Position numbers and translations under genes: made by a program. 64,000 nucleotides of DNA, taken from positions 1 through 64,000 of the forward strand of contig JBAZJN010000003.1 in the NCBI GenBank assembly GCA_041651295.1, in the 5' to 3' direction. Shown here one piece after another: positions 32,330-40,187 of this stretch (position 1 is the stretch's first letter; every line of letters starts with the position of its first letter). The notes under the pieces are model-generated. The model saw only the letters and a list, made by a program, of their open reading frames with translations, was not told the origin of the DNA and ran no database searches. This stretch comes from JBAZJN01 sp041651295 (GTDB lineage: Bacteria > Patescibacteriota > UBA1384 > XYA2-FULL-43-10 > CAINNR01).

Positions 32330-33175
32330 CTACTCAAGTGATGAAGGCAACTCATTATTGCCAATAGGGGACAACTCAACACGGGCCTTTATAGAGTCGC
32401 CTAAAATTTCCTCGTTTATTAACTTGCCTAAGGATTCACTCGTAATTCTTTGCAGCACTCGCTTGACAGTTTTAATGTTATCTTTTCCAATACCATGTAT
32501 TGTTAAATACAACAAACCAAATTCTACATTTTCTCTAATTTTTTTAAAGATTTTGTTGTTGATGTCATCATCGGTCATGCCTTGATAAACAAAAACAGCT
32601 GTTGGATAGCTATCAATTAGGTCGTAAAAAATACTCCTAAATTTTTCAGGTTCTAGCCATTTTTCTTTATCGAGCTCCTTAAATAGGGGTATTATGCTGT
32701 TTTCCAAATAGCCTGCGGTGCAAAGATTACTTAAGTTTGCACCCCTTGTTCCATATCGACTTATGATCTGTGTTTTCAGCAATTTGCATCGTTCTCTGTC
32801 TCCGCTCTTATAAACTTTTCTTAAATACAATGCAGTTTCGAGTAAATTAAGATCTACTTGTGGCAATCTATTTCTGAAAAAACCTACAATGCTTTGATAT
32901 TCTTGATCTGATGATATTTTTGCATAATCTAGGCAGGTTAAATCAGCACTGGGCTCAATAAATTCCATCCGTCTACTAAAACTACTAGTTATAAAGTCAT
33001 CAATAACTTGCTTTTCTTCACCTTTGGCATAATGGGGATTAACTATATTAACAACACAATTTTCGAGTTTAACTTCAACCTTCTTCTCTTCAGAAGTTAG
33101 TATTTTTATGCCACTCAAAATACTGGATCTTTTTATTTGAAATTTTTCAAATAATTTTTCCCAGATACTCACCAT
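32330..33175 (-). CDS. Unknown 281-aa protein, element cargo
   Basis: A soluble, mostly helical protein with no motif I can name. It has a mid-region RNRLPQVDLNLLETALYLRK and a later helix-rich part. It lies 1 nt after the 82-aa gene, so the two form an operon and probably act together. Confidence 0.7.
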   Translation of the reverse strand: MVSIWEKLFEKFQIKRSSILSGIKILTSEEKKVEVKLENCVVNIVNPHYAKGEEKQVIDDFITSSFSRRMEFIEPSADLTCLDYAKISSDQEYQSIVGFFRNRLPQVDLNLLETALYLRKVYKSGDRERCKLLKTQIISRYGTRGANLSNLCTAGYLENSIIPLFKELDKEKWLEPEKFRSIFYDLIDSYPTAVFVYQGMTDDDINNKIFKKIRENVEFGLLYLTIHGIGKDNIKTVKRVLQRITSESLGKLINEEILGDSIKARVELSPIGNNELPSSLE

Positions 33176-33176
33176 G

Positions 33177-33425
33177 TTATTTACCTAGTCTAAATTTTTT
33201 GGTGTATTCGATCAAAGAACCAATATCAGATTTAATAATAATTTCTGACCCTTTTCGAATCCCAGCAAAATCCTTTATTTTTACTTCCTCTCCATTTAGA
33301 GATAAAGCAGGCTGTTTGGTTTGAGCATCAACAATAATTCCCTTCTTAGTGCCTTTCCCGAGTAATTGCAACAAATAACGTTTCAGCTCTGAATTGTTTT
33401 CGAAAAGTACTTTATTTGTTGACAT
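33177..33425 (-). CDS. Unknown 82-aa protein, element cargo
   Basis: ATG preceded by AAGGAG. The sequence includes LLGKGTKKGIIVDAQTKQPA and VKIKDFAGIRKGSEIIIKSD, a likely small beta-rich fold. First gene of a two-gene operon on the minus strand. No family recognised. Confidence 0.7.
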   Translation of the reverse strand: MSTNKVLFENNSELKRYLLQLLGKGTKKGIIVDAQTKQPALSLNGEEVKIKDFAGIRKGSEIIIKSDIGSLIEYTKKFRLGK

Positions 33426-33513
33426 TGTGTCTCCTTGTTATGCAAGCATTTGTTTGATATTTATGATCCAATAATAGCACATTGTCGGTATGTAGTGATA
33501 ATACATCAAGGGA

Positions 33514-33612
33514 TTATAATTGCAAGGCAAATTTCTTCTTCTGAAAGCGTGGGTAAATTATTTCCTTCCATCTTTTAGCTTCATCTTGAATAGAGCGTAA
33601 ATTAATTCTAAC
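33514..33612 (-). other. Displaced alternative 3' coding end of the recombinase
   Basis: Joining this DNA to the recombinase across the repeated CAGCTCCACCA, as in the excised circle, keeps the frame open for 32 codons. The tail begins VRINLRSIQDEAKRWKEIIY, continues PRFQKKKFAL and ends at TAA 33516-33514. It has no start codon of its own and protein-like composition. In the integrated state it is separated from the gene by the whole element. Confidence 0.65.
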
Positions 33613-33623
33613 CAGCTCCACCA
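33613..33623 (+). repeat. Right attachment-site copy
   Basis: CAGCTCCACCA, identical to the tmRNA 3' end. Confidence 0.85.
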
Positions 33624-33631
33624 AACAAAAC

Positions 33632-33657
33632 AGAGCAACTTTATGTTGGTCTTTTTT
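33632..33657 (+). terminator. Displaced ssrA terminator
   Basis: AGAGCAAC (33632-33639) pairs with GTTGGTCT (33645-33652), with one mismatch, and six T follow. It starts 9 nt after the right repeat, exactly where a tmRNA terminator would lie if the element were removed. Confidence 0.65.
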
Positions 33658-33686
33658 GTTTGACACGAATATGATTAAATACTTCT

Positions 33687-34283
33687 ATGAAAAAGAAAAT
33701 ATTACTCCATGCCTGCTGCGCTCCTTGTACCGCCGGAGTCTACGAACAACTAAAAGATGATTTTGATGTAACACTTTTTTGGTATAATCCAAATATTTTT
33801 CCCAAAGTCGAACACGATCGAAGATTGACCGAACTTCTAAATTTTTGTGATAAAAAGAATATTAAAATTATAGTTGGTGAATATGATTGGGATGAGGAAC
33901 ATAATTATTGGCTGGGGCTGATAAAAGGATTAGAAAAAGAACCCGAACGCGGCAAACGATGTCAGGCTTGTTATCAAATGAGGCTAGAGGCAACTGCGGC
34001 TCTTGCAGCCCAAGCAAATGATCATCATGACGGCGAATTTAATTATTTTGCCGCCGAGCTTTCAATTTCACCCCACAAGAACTCAAAAACAATCAACGAA
34101 ATAGGGGATAAAATTAGTAAAAAATTGACCACAAGTCATCCCCGCGAAAGTGGGGATCTACTCCGTTATTATTCTGCTGATTTCAAAAAGAACGACGGCA
34201 TCAAAAAAGCCTCGGAAATTAGTACAAAAAATAACCTTTACCGCCAAAACTATTGCGGTTGCGAGTTCTCTATTGGATCTTAG
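33687..34283 (+). CDS. queH: Epoxyqueuosine reductase QueH
   Basis: 198 aa. LLHACCAPCTAGVYE and RGKRCQACYQMRLEATA supply iron-sulfur cysteines, with FWYNPNIFPKVEHDRR, AAELSISPHKNSKTIN and YRQNYCGCEFS. QueH reduces epoxyqueuosine to queuosine in tRNA wobble positions. A palindromic repeat encodes an in-frame insertion, TTSHPRESGDLLR, before YYSADFKK. The 3' end overlaps smpB by 14 nt on the opposite strand. Confidence 0.93.
   Translation: MKKKILLHACCAPCTAGVYEQLKDDFDVTLFWYNPNIFPKVEHDRRLTELLNFCDKKNIKIIVGEYDWDEEHNYWLGLIKGLEKEPERGKRCQACYQMRLEATAALAAQANDHHDGEFNYFAAELSISPHKNSKTINEIGDKISKKLTTSHPRESGDLLRYYSADFKKNDGIKKASEISTKNNLYRQNYCGCEFSIGS
34135..34163 (+). repeat. Palindromic repeat inserted in queH
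   Basis: GTCATCCCCGCGAAAGTGGGGATC: ATCCCC/GGGGAT around a short loop. It belongs to the same GTCATCC family as the repeats at 4.1 and 4.5 kb and encodes the recurring SHPRESGDL peptide. Confidence 0.85.
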
Positions 34284-34719
34284 ATTTCAAGGCTCTACCG
34301 GCCTCAATCTCTTCTTCCCGTCGCTTGATAGTTGATCTTTTATCATGAAGTTTTTTGCCGCGTGATAGGGCAATTTCGATCTTTGCCTTTCCGTGTTTGA
34401 GATAGATTTTTGAAGGAACAATTGTTAAACTTTTTCCTTCAGACTTTGAAACTAACCGCTCGATCTCTTCGGCGTGCAAAAGCAGTTTCCTAGTTCGTTG
34501 CTGGTCACCGTCTGAGACCGAAATGACTCCCCCAATCCACCATGCCTCGCCGGCGACTATTTTTACATGAGATCCGCTTAAGTTGACCTTGTTGGCTCTA
34601 ATAGCTTTAATTTCTTCGCCGGTAAGTACAATCCCGGCCTCAAGGTCTTCAACAAAAGTGTATTCAAACCTCGCCTTGCGGTTTATTAAATTCTTCGACT
34701 TGCGCTGTTTGATTTTCAT
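34270..34719 (-). CDS. smpB: SsrA-binding protein
   Basis: 149 aa. RKARFEYTFVEDLEAGIVLTG, GEEIKAIRANKVNLSGSHVK, LLLHAEEIERL and the basic C-terminus (RGKKLHDKRSTIKRRE) are typical. It delivers tmRNA to stalled ribosomes. ssrA and smpB are close neighbours here, apart from the inserted element and queH. Confidence 0.97.
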   Translation of the reverse strand: MKIKQRKSKNLINRKARFEYTFVEDLEAGIVLTGEEIKAIRANKVNLSGSHVKIVAGEAWWIGGVISVSDGDQQRTRKLLLHAEEIERLVSKSEGKSLTIVPSKIYLKHGKAKIEIALSRGKKLHDKRSTIKRREEEIEAGRALKSKIQ

Positions 34720-34768
34720 CAGTGTTAGATCCGTGTTAAAGATCAGTGTGGTTGCCTCCGTTAAATCT

Positions 34769-35779
34769 CTATTCCTTTGAAAATATCTTATTGATCGTCG
34801 GCCATTCCAGAATTAGAACGGAAACTGATGCCGCTAGTGGAATTGCCAATATTGCCCCGACCACGCCCATTAATTTTGCTCCGATCAAAATTGCAATGAT
34901 AATAACCGCCGGAGATATGCCCACGGCTTTTTGCATAATCTTCGGCACCAAAACGTTGTTTTCTACCAGTTGAACTGCGAAATAGTAAATTAGAACGAAT
35001 AATGCTTTCCAAGGAGAGATTGTTAAAGCAAACAGCGCAGCCGTAATCCCGGCAATGATTGGTCCAACTGTGGGAACAATTTCCAGAATTCCGGCAATCA
35101 ACGCCAAGACAAGAGCATAGGGAATGCCAATTATTGAGAGCCCGATGTAATCGATAACAAATATAACCAGTCCCAAAAGCAGTTGTCCTCTAAACCAGCT
35201 ACCGATTTTGCTGGCGATTTTGTTTATGACACCTACTGCCGCCTCCTTGTGCTCTGGTGCAAAGATAGATGATATAAAACGCTTGACATCGTCTTCATCA
35301 AGAAGAATGTAAAATGTCAGAACGAAAATCATCAGCAAGGTAAAAACTCCGCCAATTAGACCGGCAGTGAACGAGTATATATTACTCGTAACTGACCCGA
35401 GATTGGACGACAGACTCTGCAAACCGCTTTTTATTTCTGAAGTGTAATTTCTCAATGCGCTGAAGTTTGTATTTGCGATATAGTCAGGCAAAGATAATGC
35501 AAGTTCAGAAATTTGGTTGACCAAAGGCGGGATGATTATATAAAAAACGCCCACTAGCGAAGCAACTACCAATAAAACTAGCAAAAATATCGACGCTAAC
35601 CTGCCAATAGTTTGCTGCCACGATTTAATGACCGGCGAAAAAGTAGATACTAAAATTAAAACAATAAAGACCAGAGCTACAATGTCGCGAACCAAATACA
35701 GAAAATAGAAACCGGCCGCCACAAGAAATAATTTCACAATTGTCCAAGTGGTAATTTCGAATTTTACTTTATCGTTCAT
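34769..35779 (-). CDS. AI-2E/PerM-family membrane permease
   Basis: 336 aa with about eight membrane helices. Family signatures are IIPPLVNQISELALSLPDYI, the FVLTFYILLDEDDVKRFI segment, and VPTVGPIIAGITAALFAL with the C-terminal ENNVLVPKIMQKAVGISP, VVGAILAIPLA. GGAGG precedes the ATG. Members export small molecules or ions; the substrate here is unknown. Confidence 0.9.
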   Translation of the reverse strand: MNDKVKFEITTWTIVKLFLVAAGFYFLYLVRDIVALVFIVLILVSTFSPVIKSWQQTIGRLASIFLLVLLVVASLVGVFYIIIPPLVNQISELALSLPDYIANTNFSALRNYTSEIKSGLQSLSSNLGSVTSNIYSFTAGLIGGVFTLLMIFVLTFYILLDEDDVKRFISSIFAPEHKEAAVGVINKIASKIGSWFRGQLLLGLVIFVIDYIGLSIIGIPYALVLALIAGILEIVPTVGPIIAGITAALFALTISPWKALFVLIYYFAVQLVENNVLVPKIMQKAVGISPAVIIIAILIGAKLMGVVGAILAIPLAASVSVLILEWPTINKIFSKE

Positions 35780-35805
35780 ATGTCCTCCCTATTTAATGTT
35801 TATCC

Positions 35806-35882
35806 TGGTCGGGGCGACTGGATTTGAACCAGCGACCTCATCGTCCCGAACGATGCGCGCTACCGGGCTGCGCTACGCCCCG
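35806..35882 (-). tRNA. tRNA-Pro(CGG)
   Basis: Acceptor CGGGGCG/CGCCCCG, anticodon stem CATCG/CGATG with loop TTCGGGA, T-stem GCTGG/CCAGT, encoded CCA. Confidence 0.95.
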
Positions 35883-35937
35883 ACAATCAATTCCGCTTTA
35901 TCATAACCGAAAATTGTGCTAAAATCCAGAGAGAAAT

Positions 35938-36013
35938 GCCGATGTAGCTCAGTGGATAGAGCGCCTCCGTCCTAAGGAGGGCGTCGCAGGTTCGATTCCT
36001 GCCATCGGTACCA
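35938..36013 (+). tRNA. tRNA-Arg(CCT)
   Basis: Acceptor GCCGATG/CATCGGT, anticodon stem CCTCC/GGAGG with loop GTCCTAA, T-stem GCAGG/CCTGC, encoded CCA. Confidence 0.95.
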
Positions 36014-36080
36014 ACACATGTCGTTCTGGGCGACTGGAACGCAGTAAGTGCGAGAGTTGTTCGGTAGATTCGCCAAAAGC

Positions 36081-36109
36081 TTTACAAATCACCAAATTTA
36101 GTGTATATT
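36081..36109 (+). promoter_or_regulatory. Promoter of the 36.1-kb structured RNA
   Basis: TTTACA (36081-36086), 17-nt spacer, TATATT (36104-36109). Confidence 0.55.
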
Positions 36110-36115
36110 AATTGA

Positions 36116-36255
36116 AGATGAAAACTGATATCAAAAAACTAAATAATATTCATCATCACAATTCTTTACTTTCGGGAAAGAATTGTTTTGATCGTTAAGT
36201 TTTAGACAAAGTTCTCAAAACAGCTCCTTCTCGGAAGAGAAGGAGCTGTTTTTTG
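36116..36255 (+). ncRNA. Structured RNA or attenuator leader of the 36.3-kb gene
   Basis: Nested pairing: AAAACT/AGTTTT (36121-36126, 36198-36203), ATCAAAA/TTTTGAT (36130-36136, 36186-36192) and hairpin CAATTCTTT/AAAGAATTG (36159-36185). A 14-bp intrinsic terminator with loop GGAA (36219-36250) and T run follows. A promoter lies upstream and the next gene starts 24 nt after the terminator with no new promoter seen, so it may be a transcription attenuator. Confidence 0.6.
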
Positions 36256-36278
36256 ATACCACGAAAGGGGAGCTGGGA

Positions 36279-36959
36279 ATGGATATGTTCAGTCGGCTAC
36301 GGGAGTTGTCGTCAGTGTTGAAGGTCAGCAATTTGTATCAACAAGTCGCTGACGAAGTGATTACCTTTGTCTTCTTCATCTGTCCCAAGATGAAGGGTCA
36401 GGGGTTCAGGCTCAATAGCAACAAAACAGGATTTGACGCTGAGTATGTTCCAGCAGTCCTGGCGAACAGTGCTATTCTGGCGATTGAGAGGGCTACACGA
36501 TTCCTATCTGAGTTCGAGACACTTGGCCTTCCGTTCGTGGCACGGGCGCTTTACGCATCTGCAGACGCGCTTATCCTGCCATCAGTACCAACTACTCCAC
36601 CAGCTACACCAGTAAGTCCAAGCATCGAGATCGTTTCCAACAATCGGGTGGTTGTTGAACATCTCACCGATTTTGGAAGACTGTATCGCGAGAAGCCGTG
36701 GCGCAATACCCCGCAAAAGATCAGCGAGCTTGAAAGGCAACGGCTAGTTTCGATTCTGCCGTCAAACACCCCGGCAAATGTCGCTTGTGATTTCGTCGAA
36801 CGCACTTGGTCTGGGTTTGCACTTGACGGAGTGCTGATCCGTGGCGAGTGTTTTGGTCCCAATCCCGTGCTTCTAGGTGTTGAAAGCCCGGGTGTTGGCG
36901 TGCTTCAAAACGCTGCACTTCCGAGAGACCGGTGGTTGCCAGTAATTCAACTGGTATGA
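36279..36959 (+). CDS. GC-rich orphan protein of unknown function
   Basis: 226 aa; AAGGGGAG before the ATG. No recognised domain. A Pro/Thr linker (PSVPTTPPATPVSP, about residues 107-120) joins an N-terminal helical part and a C-terminal part (FGRLYREKPWRNTPQKISEL). Codons are GC-rich, unlike neighbours. It is framed by a terminator-ended structured leader and its own terminator, so it is probably an acquired autonomous unit. Confidence 0.7.
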   Translation: MDMFSRLRELSSVLKVSNLYQQVADEVITFVFFICPKMKGQGFRLNSNKTGFDAEYVPAVLANSAILAIERATRFLSEFETLGLPFVARALYASADALILPSVPTTPPATPVSPSIEIVSNNRVVVEHLTDFGRLYREKPWRNTPQKISELERQRLVSILPSNTPANVACDFVERTWSGFALDGVLIRGECFGPNPVLLGVESPGVGVLQNAALPRDRWLPVIQLV

Positions 36960-36965
36960 ACAAAT

Positions 36966-36996
36966 CGGGGAGGTTTATCCCTCCCCGAGCTATTTT
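36966..36996 (+). terminator. Terminator of the 36.3-kb gene
   Basis: CGGGGAGG (36966-36973) and CCTCCCCG (36980-36987), then a T run. Confidence 0.88.
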
Positions 36997-37025
36997 TGCT
37001 AATATTATTTTAGATAAGGAAAAGA

Positions 37026-37877
37026 ATGAACGAAAATGAATTAATTAAGAAAATCGAATCAGGTTTGAAATTGAAAATTATAAACAGATCGTTTTTCAGA
37101 AAATATTTATCTGAATCTATTTTGTTGGATAAAAAAATTACATTTTACGACTTTGAATGTCCTCCAAGAAAAGTCATTTATTTTGATGGGAAAGAATACA
37201 TTGATTATCAAATGGACTTGAATGAGATATTTTCGGGCAAAAAAGATGATAACTTCACAGAACTGCCTAAAGCAGTTGAATATCGCGGTCAAGAGATAAA
37301 AATTTTAAAGTCCTTACAAAAATCGGGGATTAATTTTCGATATGTCAAAATTATTGCAGACACCAATTTGTCCTACATCACCCCTGAGTCTTTAGCTATT
37401 ACGAGCAAACAACAAAATGTCTCGCGATTTAGATTATTCAAGTTACTAATTGAAAAGGCTGTGCAAAATTATCCAATTAAATGTGGAGTAGTGCTATTTT
37501 CCGAACTCATCAAATCTTTTCAAAAAGATTATGACGAATCATTTGATATGGCAATGAAAATGTTATCACTAAAAAAGTTGGTTGATATGACAACTTTAAA
37601 TTCACAAATTCTACGGACGAAACAGCACGTTGGTATCGATAATGCTGAATTTGCCGAGATCTTTTCCAAGCGAACGATAGCGACTTACGCTGCCGAAGGA
37701 ATTATCTTCAATCTTCTTTCCCGTACCAACTATTTTTCAAATTGTGTTTGGCTAAATTTGTACGAGTTTAACAAAAGGACAGAAAAAATTACGAATTGTT
37801 TACGAAAACAAAAAGGGATCAAAAAAGTTCCCATGTTGGCAGAAACAATCCACAGCAAAAAACCATGCAAATCTTAA
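37026..37877 (+). CDS. Unknown 283-aa protein
   Basis: Preceded by AAGGAA. Charged, mixed alpha/beta, with no recognised motif; the start is KKIESGLKLKIINRSFF-like and the C-terminus is basic. It is AT-rich like the core genes. It converges with aspS. Function unknown. Confidence 0.75.
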   Translation: MNENELIKKIESGLKLKIINRSFFRKYLSESILLDKKITFYDFECPPRKVIYFDGKEYIDYQMDLNEIFSGKKDDNFTELPKAVEYRGQEIKILKSLQKSGINFRYVKIIADTNLSYITPESLAITSKQQNVSRFRLFKLLIEKAVQNYPIKCGVVLFSELIKSFQKDYDESFDMAMKMLSLKKLVDMTTLNSQILRTKQHVGIDNAEFAEIFSKRTIATYAAEGIIFNLLSRTNYFSNCVWLNLYEFNKRTEKITNCLRKQKGIKKVPMLAETIHSKKPCKS

Positions 37878-37897
37878 GTTTCGGGATGGCAATATTT

Positions 37898-39205
37898 TTA
37901 TGGTTCTAATCTTTTCACTCCACGATAAAGATAAGTTACTTCCCGAACATTTCCAATATCAAATAATTTCATCAGCATTCTGGTTGGGCCCAAGCCGAAA
38001 CCTCCATGTGGAGGACAGCCAAACTTAAAAAAGTTCAGATAAAATCTTATCGATTCAGGACTTAGCCCTTTTTCTTTTGCTTGCTCAACCAAAATCTCAT
38101 ATCTGTGTTCTCTTTGCGCGCCAGTTGTAATTTCCATCCCGTTCCACAAAAGGTCAAAACTTTTTGTTAGAGTCTTATCATCTTCTTTTCGCATATGATA
38201 AAAGGGTCGAACAGCGATCGGATACTCCGTAACAAACAAAAATTCGTGGCCAGTTTTTTCTTTCATGTATTCACAGATCTTTACTTCCTCATCAGGACTT
38301 AAATCCCCGTCTCGCTCATTTTTAACATTAAGTTTAGATAGAATCTCTTTAGCCTCTTTCATGGTTATTTGCGGAAATGGTAATTCAGGAACAACGACTT
38401 CCCGGTTGTAATTACCTTGAATTTCGTCGCCAAATTTCTCTTTTATTTTCTTCAAAGCAAATTGAATTGCTCTGGATTCTTCAGCCATAACATCTTCGTG
38501 TGACTCAACATACGATATTTCAGCATCATATCCGGTAAATTCGGTGTCGTGCCTGGAAGTAAATGATGGGTTGGCTCGAAAAACTGGACCGACTTCAAAA
38601 ACCTTTTCAAAGCCGGAAGCCATCGCCATCTGTTTATAAAACTGCGGTGATTGAGCCAAATAAGCTTTTCTGTCAAAATATTTGACTTCGAACAATTCTG
38701 CTCCCGATTCGCTCGGAGTAGACATAAACTTTGGAGAATGAATTTCGATGTAATCTTCACCTGTCCAATATTCTCTGAATGCCTGTTCCATTTCCGTCCA
38801 AACTTTGAAAATCAGAGTTTTTTCGGGTTTTCGCAGATCCAACCATCGCCAGTCAAGCCTTTGTTGAATGTTTGTCTCTTCTTGGCCTTTTTCCACAACT
38901 GGAATCGGTAATTCCTCAGCAGGTGTTGATAATATTTCAATGTTTTTCGCTTCAATTTCAAAACCGCCTGGGGCTTGTTTTTCTTCTTTGGCCATACCAA
39001 TAATTTCAGCCACAGACTCGAGTTTCAGTTCAGACGCTTTCTTCAACAATTCCTGTTCGGCAACCACAACTTGAATAGTTCCGGAAATATCGCGAATCAT
39101 CAGAAATTGAATTTTGCCTTGATCGCGAATTGCTTGAACAAAACCAGCGATTTTCACTTCTTCGCCAGCACTTTTCTTAACTTCATCAACTTTTACCCTT
39201 TTCAT
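37898..39205 (-). CDS. aspS: Aspartyl-tRNA synthetase, archaeal/eukaryotic-type
   Basis: 435 aa; bacterial AspRS is about 590 aa with a GAD insertion, absent here. OB-fold anticodon domain (EEVKIAGFVQAIRDQGKIQF) then class II core: FMSTPSESGAELFEV, YLAQSPQFYKQM, VFEVGPVFRANPSFTSRH, FTGYDAEISY, and the C-terminal GCPPHGGFGLGPTRMLM. Such enzymes are often non-discriminating and also make Asp-tRNA(Asn). A T-box lies in its leader. Confidence 0.95.
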   Translation of the reverse strand: MKRVKVDEVKKSAGEEVKIAGFVQAIRDQGKIQFLMIRDISGTIQVVVAEQELLKKASELKLESVAEIIGMAKEEKQAPGGFEIEAKNIEILSTPAEELPIPVVEKGQEETNIQQRLDWRWLDLRKPEKTLIFKVWTEMEQAFREYWTGEDYIEIHSPKFMSTPSESGAELFEVKYFDRKAYLAQSPQFYKQMAMASGFEKVFEVGPVFRANPSFTSRHDTEFTGYDAEISYVESHEDVMAEESRAIQFALKKIKEKFGDEIQGNYNREVVVPELPFPQITMKEAKEILSKLNVKNERDGDLSPDEEVKICEYMKEKTGHEFLFVTEYPIAVRPFYHMRKEDDKTLTKSFDLLWNGMEITTGAQREHRYEILVEQAKEKGLSPESIRFYLNFFKFGCPPHGGFGLGPTRMLMKLFDIGNVREVTYLYRGVKRLEP

Positions 39206-39237
39206 TTTGCTCCTTATCCTAATTATATCAGTTTACT

Positions 39238-39440
39238 AAAAAACGCCCTTACGTCGCTAAACAAATTTAGCAATATAAGGGCGATTTCTCGCGGTGCCAC
39301 CTTAATTTATTCTTTAGATGCTCCGAATTTTACTCCGACACATCCTTCGTTCTGTAACGGGAACTTCCCGAACGGTTCTACTCATCTTTCGATTTTCTTC
39401 CGTTAGCTCAGCCGTGTCAGCGGCGTCAACGCTTTTGTAA
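39238..39440 (-). promoter_or_regulatory. T-box riboswitch controlling aspS
   Basis: On the minus strand, AAGGTGGCACCGCG carries TGGCACC (39293-39299); N = C complements the G73 of tRNA-Asp. The terminator is TAAGGGCG/CGCCCTTA (39276-39283 and 39244-39251) with inner GCTAAA/TTTAGC and a T run. Upstream arms hold several GAC triplets usable as Asp specifier. Uncharged tRNA-Asp would prevent termination. The whole leader is only about 200 nt. Confidence 0.9.
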
Positions 39441-39448
39441 TTTTCTTT

Positions 39449-39477
39449 ATCTTAACAAAATCCTCAGAAAAAATCAA
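39449..39477 (-). promoter_or_regulatory. aspS promoter
   Basis: Minus-strand TTGATT (39477-39472), 17-nt spacer, TAAGAT (39454-39449), just upstream of the T-box. Confidence 0.65.
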
Positions 39478-39500
39478 TGTTTGGTTAAAACAATATGTTG

Positions 39501-40187
39501 TTACAAATCTTTTAAGAAATTTATAACATTATTATTAACGGACTCTACCTCTCTCGCGTTATGACGATAGTCGTGCCCAATTCCTTCCATTTCAATCAAT
39601 ACTTTTGGTTGATTAGCCACATTGTAGATATCTTTGAGTTGTTGCGGAACGACGCAATCGTCTAGTTCTCCGGCAATTAGAAGCATATTTCCATGAAAAT
39701 TGGGTATTTCTTTTACCACATCATACTGCTCAGCATCCTCGATAAAGCTATACGGCAAAATGAATTTTCTACTTGTGGTTTCATCCTCCGGCAAATTCCT
39801 GCTCGAAGTTTTTAATCCTTCTTTTTTCCACTTCTCAATCTTTTCCAAGTTCTCATCTCGAATATAAGTAGTAGGTGACATTATGCCGATAGTGGTTGTA
39901 ACTTGTGGATGCCGAGATGCATAAATTAATGCAATTGTACCACCTAAACTATGTCCGGCAAGAAGTATTTCGTCATATTGACCTTGTTTTTTTATTTCGG
40001 CATCAACATCTGCTAGATACTGAGTCATCGTGTATTTGCTGGCATCTTCCGAATCTCCCCAGGTTCCAGTTGGATTCAAACGAACCGTGGTATATTCTAG
40101 TTTCTTTAATTTCTCATCAAGATCAACAAGATGAGGATAATCTTTTGAATCCAAAAAACCAGGTAATAGTATTGCTAATTTTTTCAT
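39501..40187 (-). CDS. Alpha/beta-hydrolase
   Basis: 228 aa. Opening strand LAILLPGFLDSKDYP, nucleophile elbow GHSLGG, an aspartate at AGELDDCVVP and histidine at EGIGHDYRHN complete a serine-hydrolase triad. No signal peptide, so cytoplasmic. Its ATG overlaps the stop of the isochorismatase-like gene (TAATG). The substrate is unknown, perhaps an ester or peptide. Confidence 0.85.
   Translation of the reverse strand: MKKLAILLPGFLDSKDYPHLVDLDEKLKKLEYTTVRLNPTGTWGDSEDASKYTMTQYLADVDAEIKKQGQYDEILLAGHSLGGTIALIYASRHPQVTTTIGIMSPTTYIRDENLEKIEKWKKEGLKTSSRNLPEDETTSRKFILPYSFIEDAEQYDVVKEIPNFHGNMLLIAGELDDCVVPQQLKDIYNVANQPKVLIEMEGIGHDYRHNAREVESVNNNVINFLKDL

Larger units (their letters stand above)
28723..33623. 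mobile_element. 4.9-kb serine-recombinase element integrated in ssrA
   Basis: It is bounded by direct repeats CAGCTCCACCA, at 28723-28733 (the tmRNA 3' end) and 33613-33623. The recombinase adjoins the tmRNA end. A rho-independent terminator suited to ssrA lies directly beyond the right repeat, and queH and smpB follow, so the flanks look native. Contents: recombinase, two small genes, two pseudoknot-like leaders, a structured RNA, two small membrane-protein genes and a two-gene unknown operon. Confidence 0.85.

Noticed and set aside
36014..36080. Second attachment site after tRNA-Arg
   Set aside because: The tRNA 3' end is followed by unique sequence, and I saw no second copy of the tRNA end nearby.
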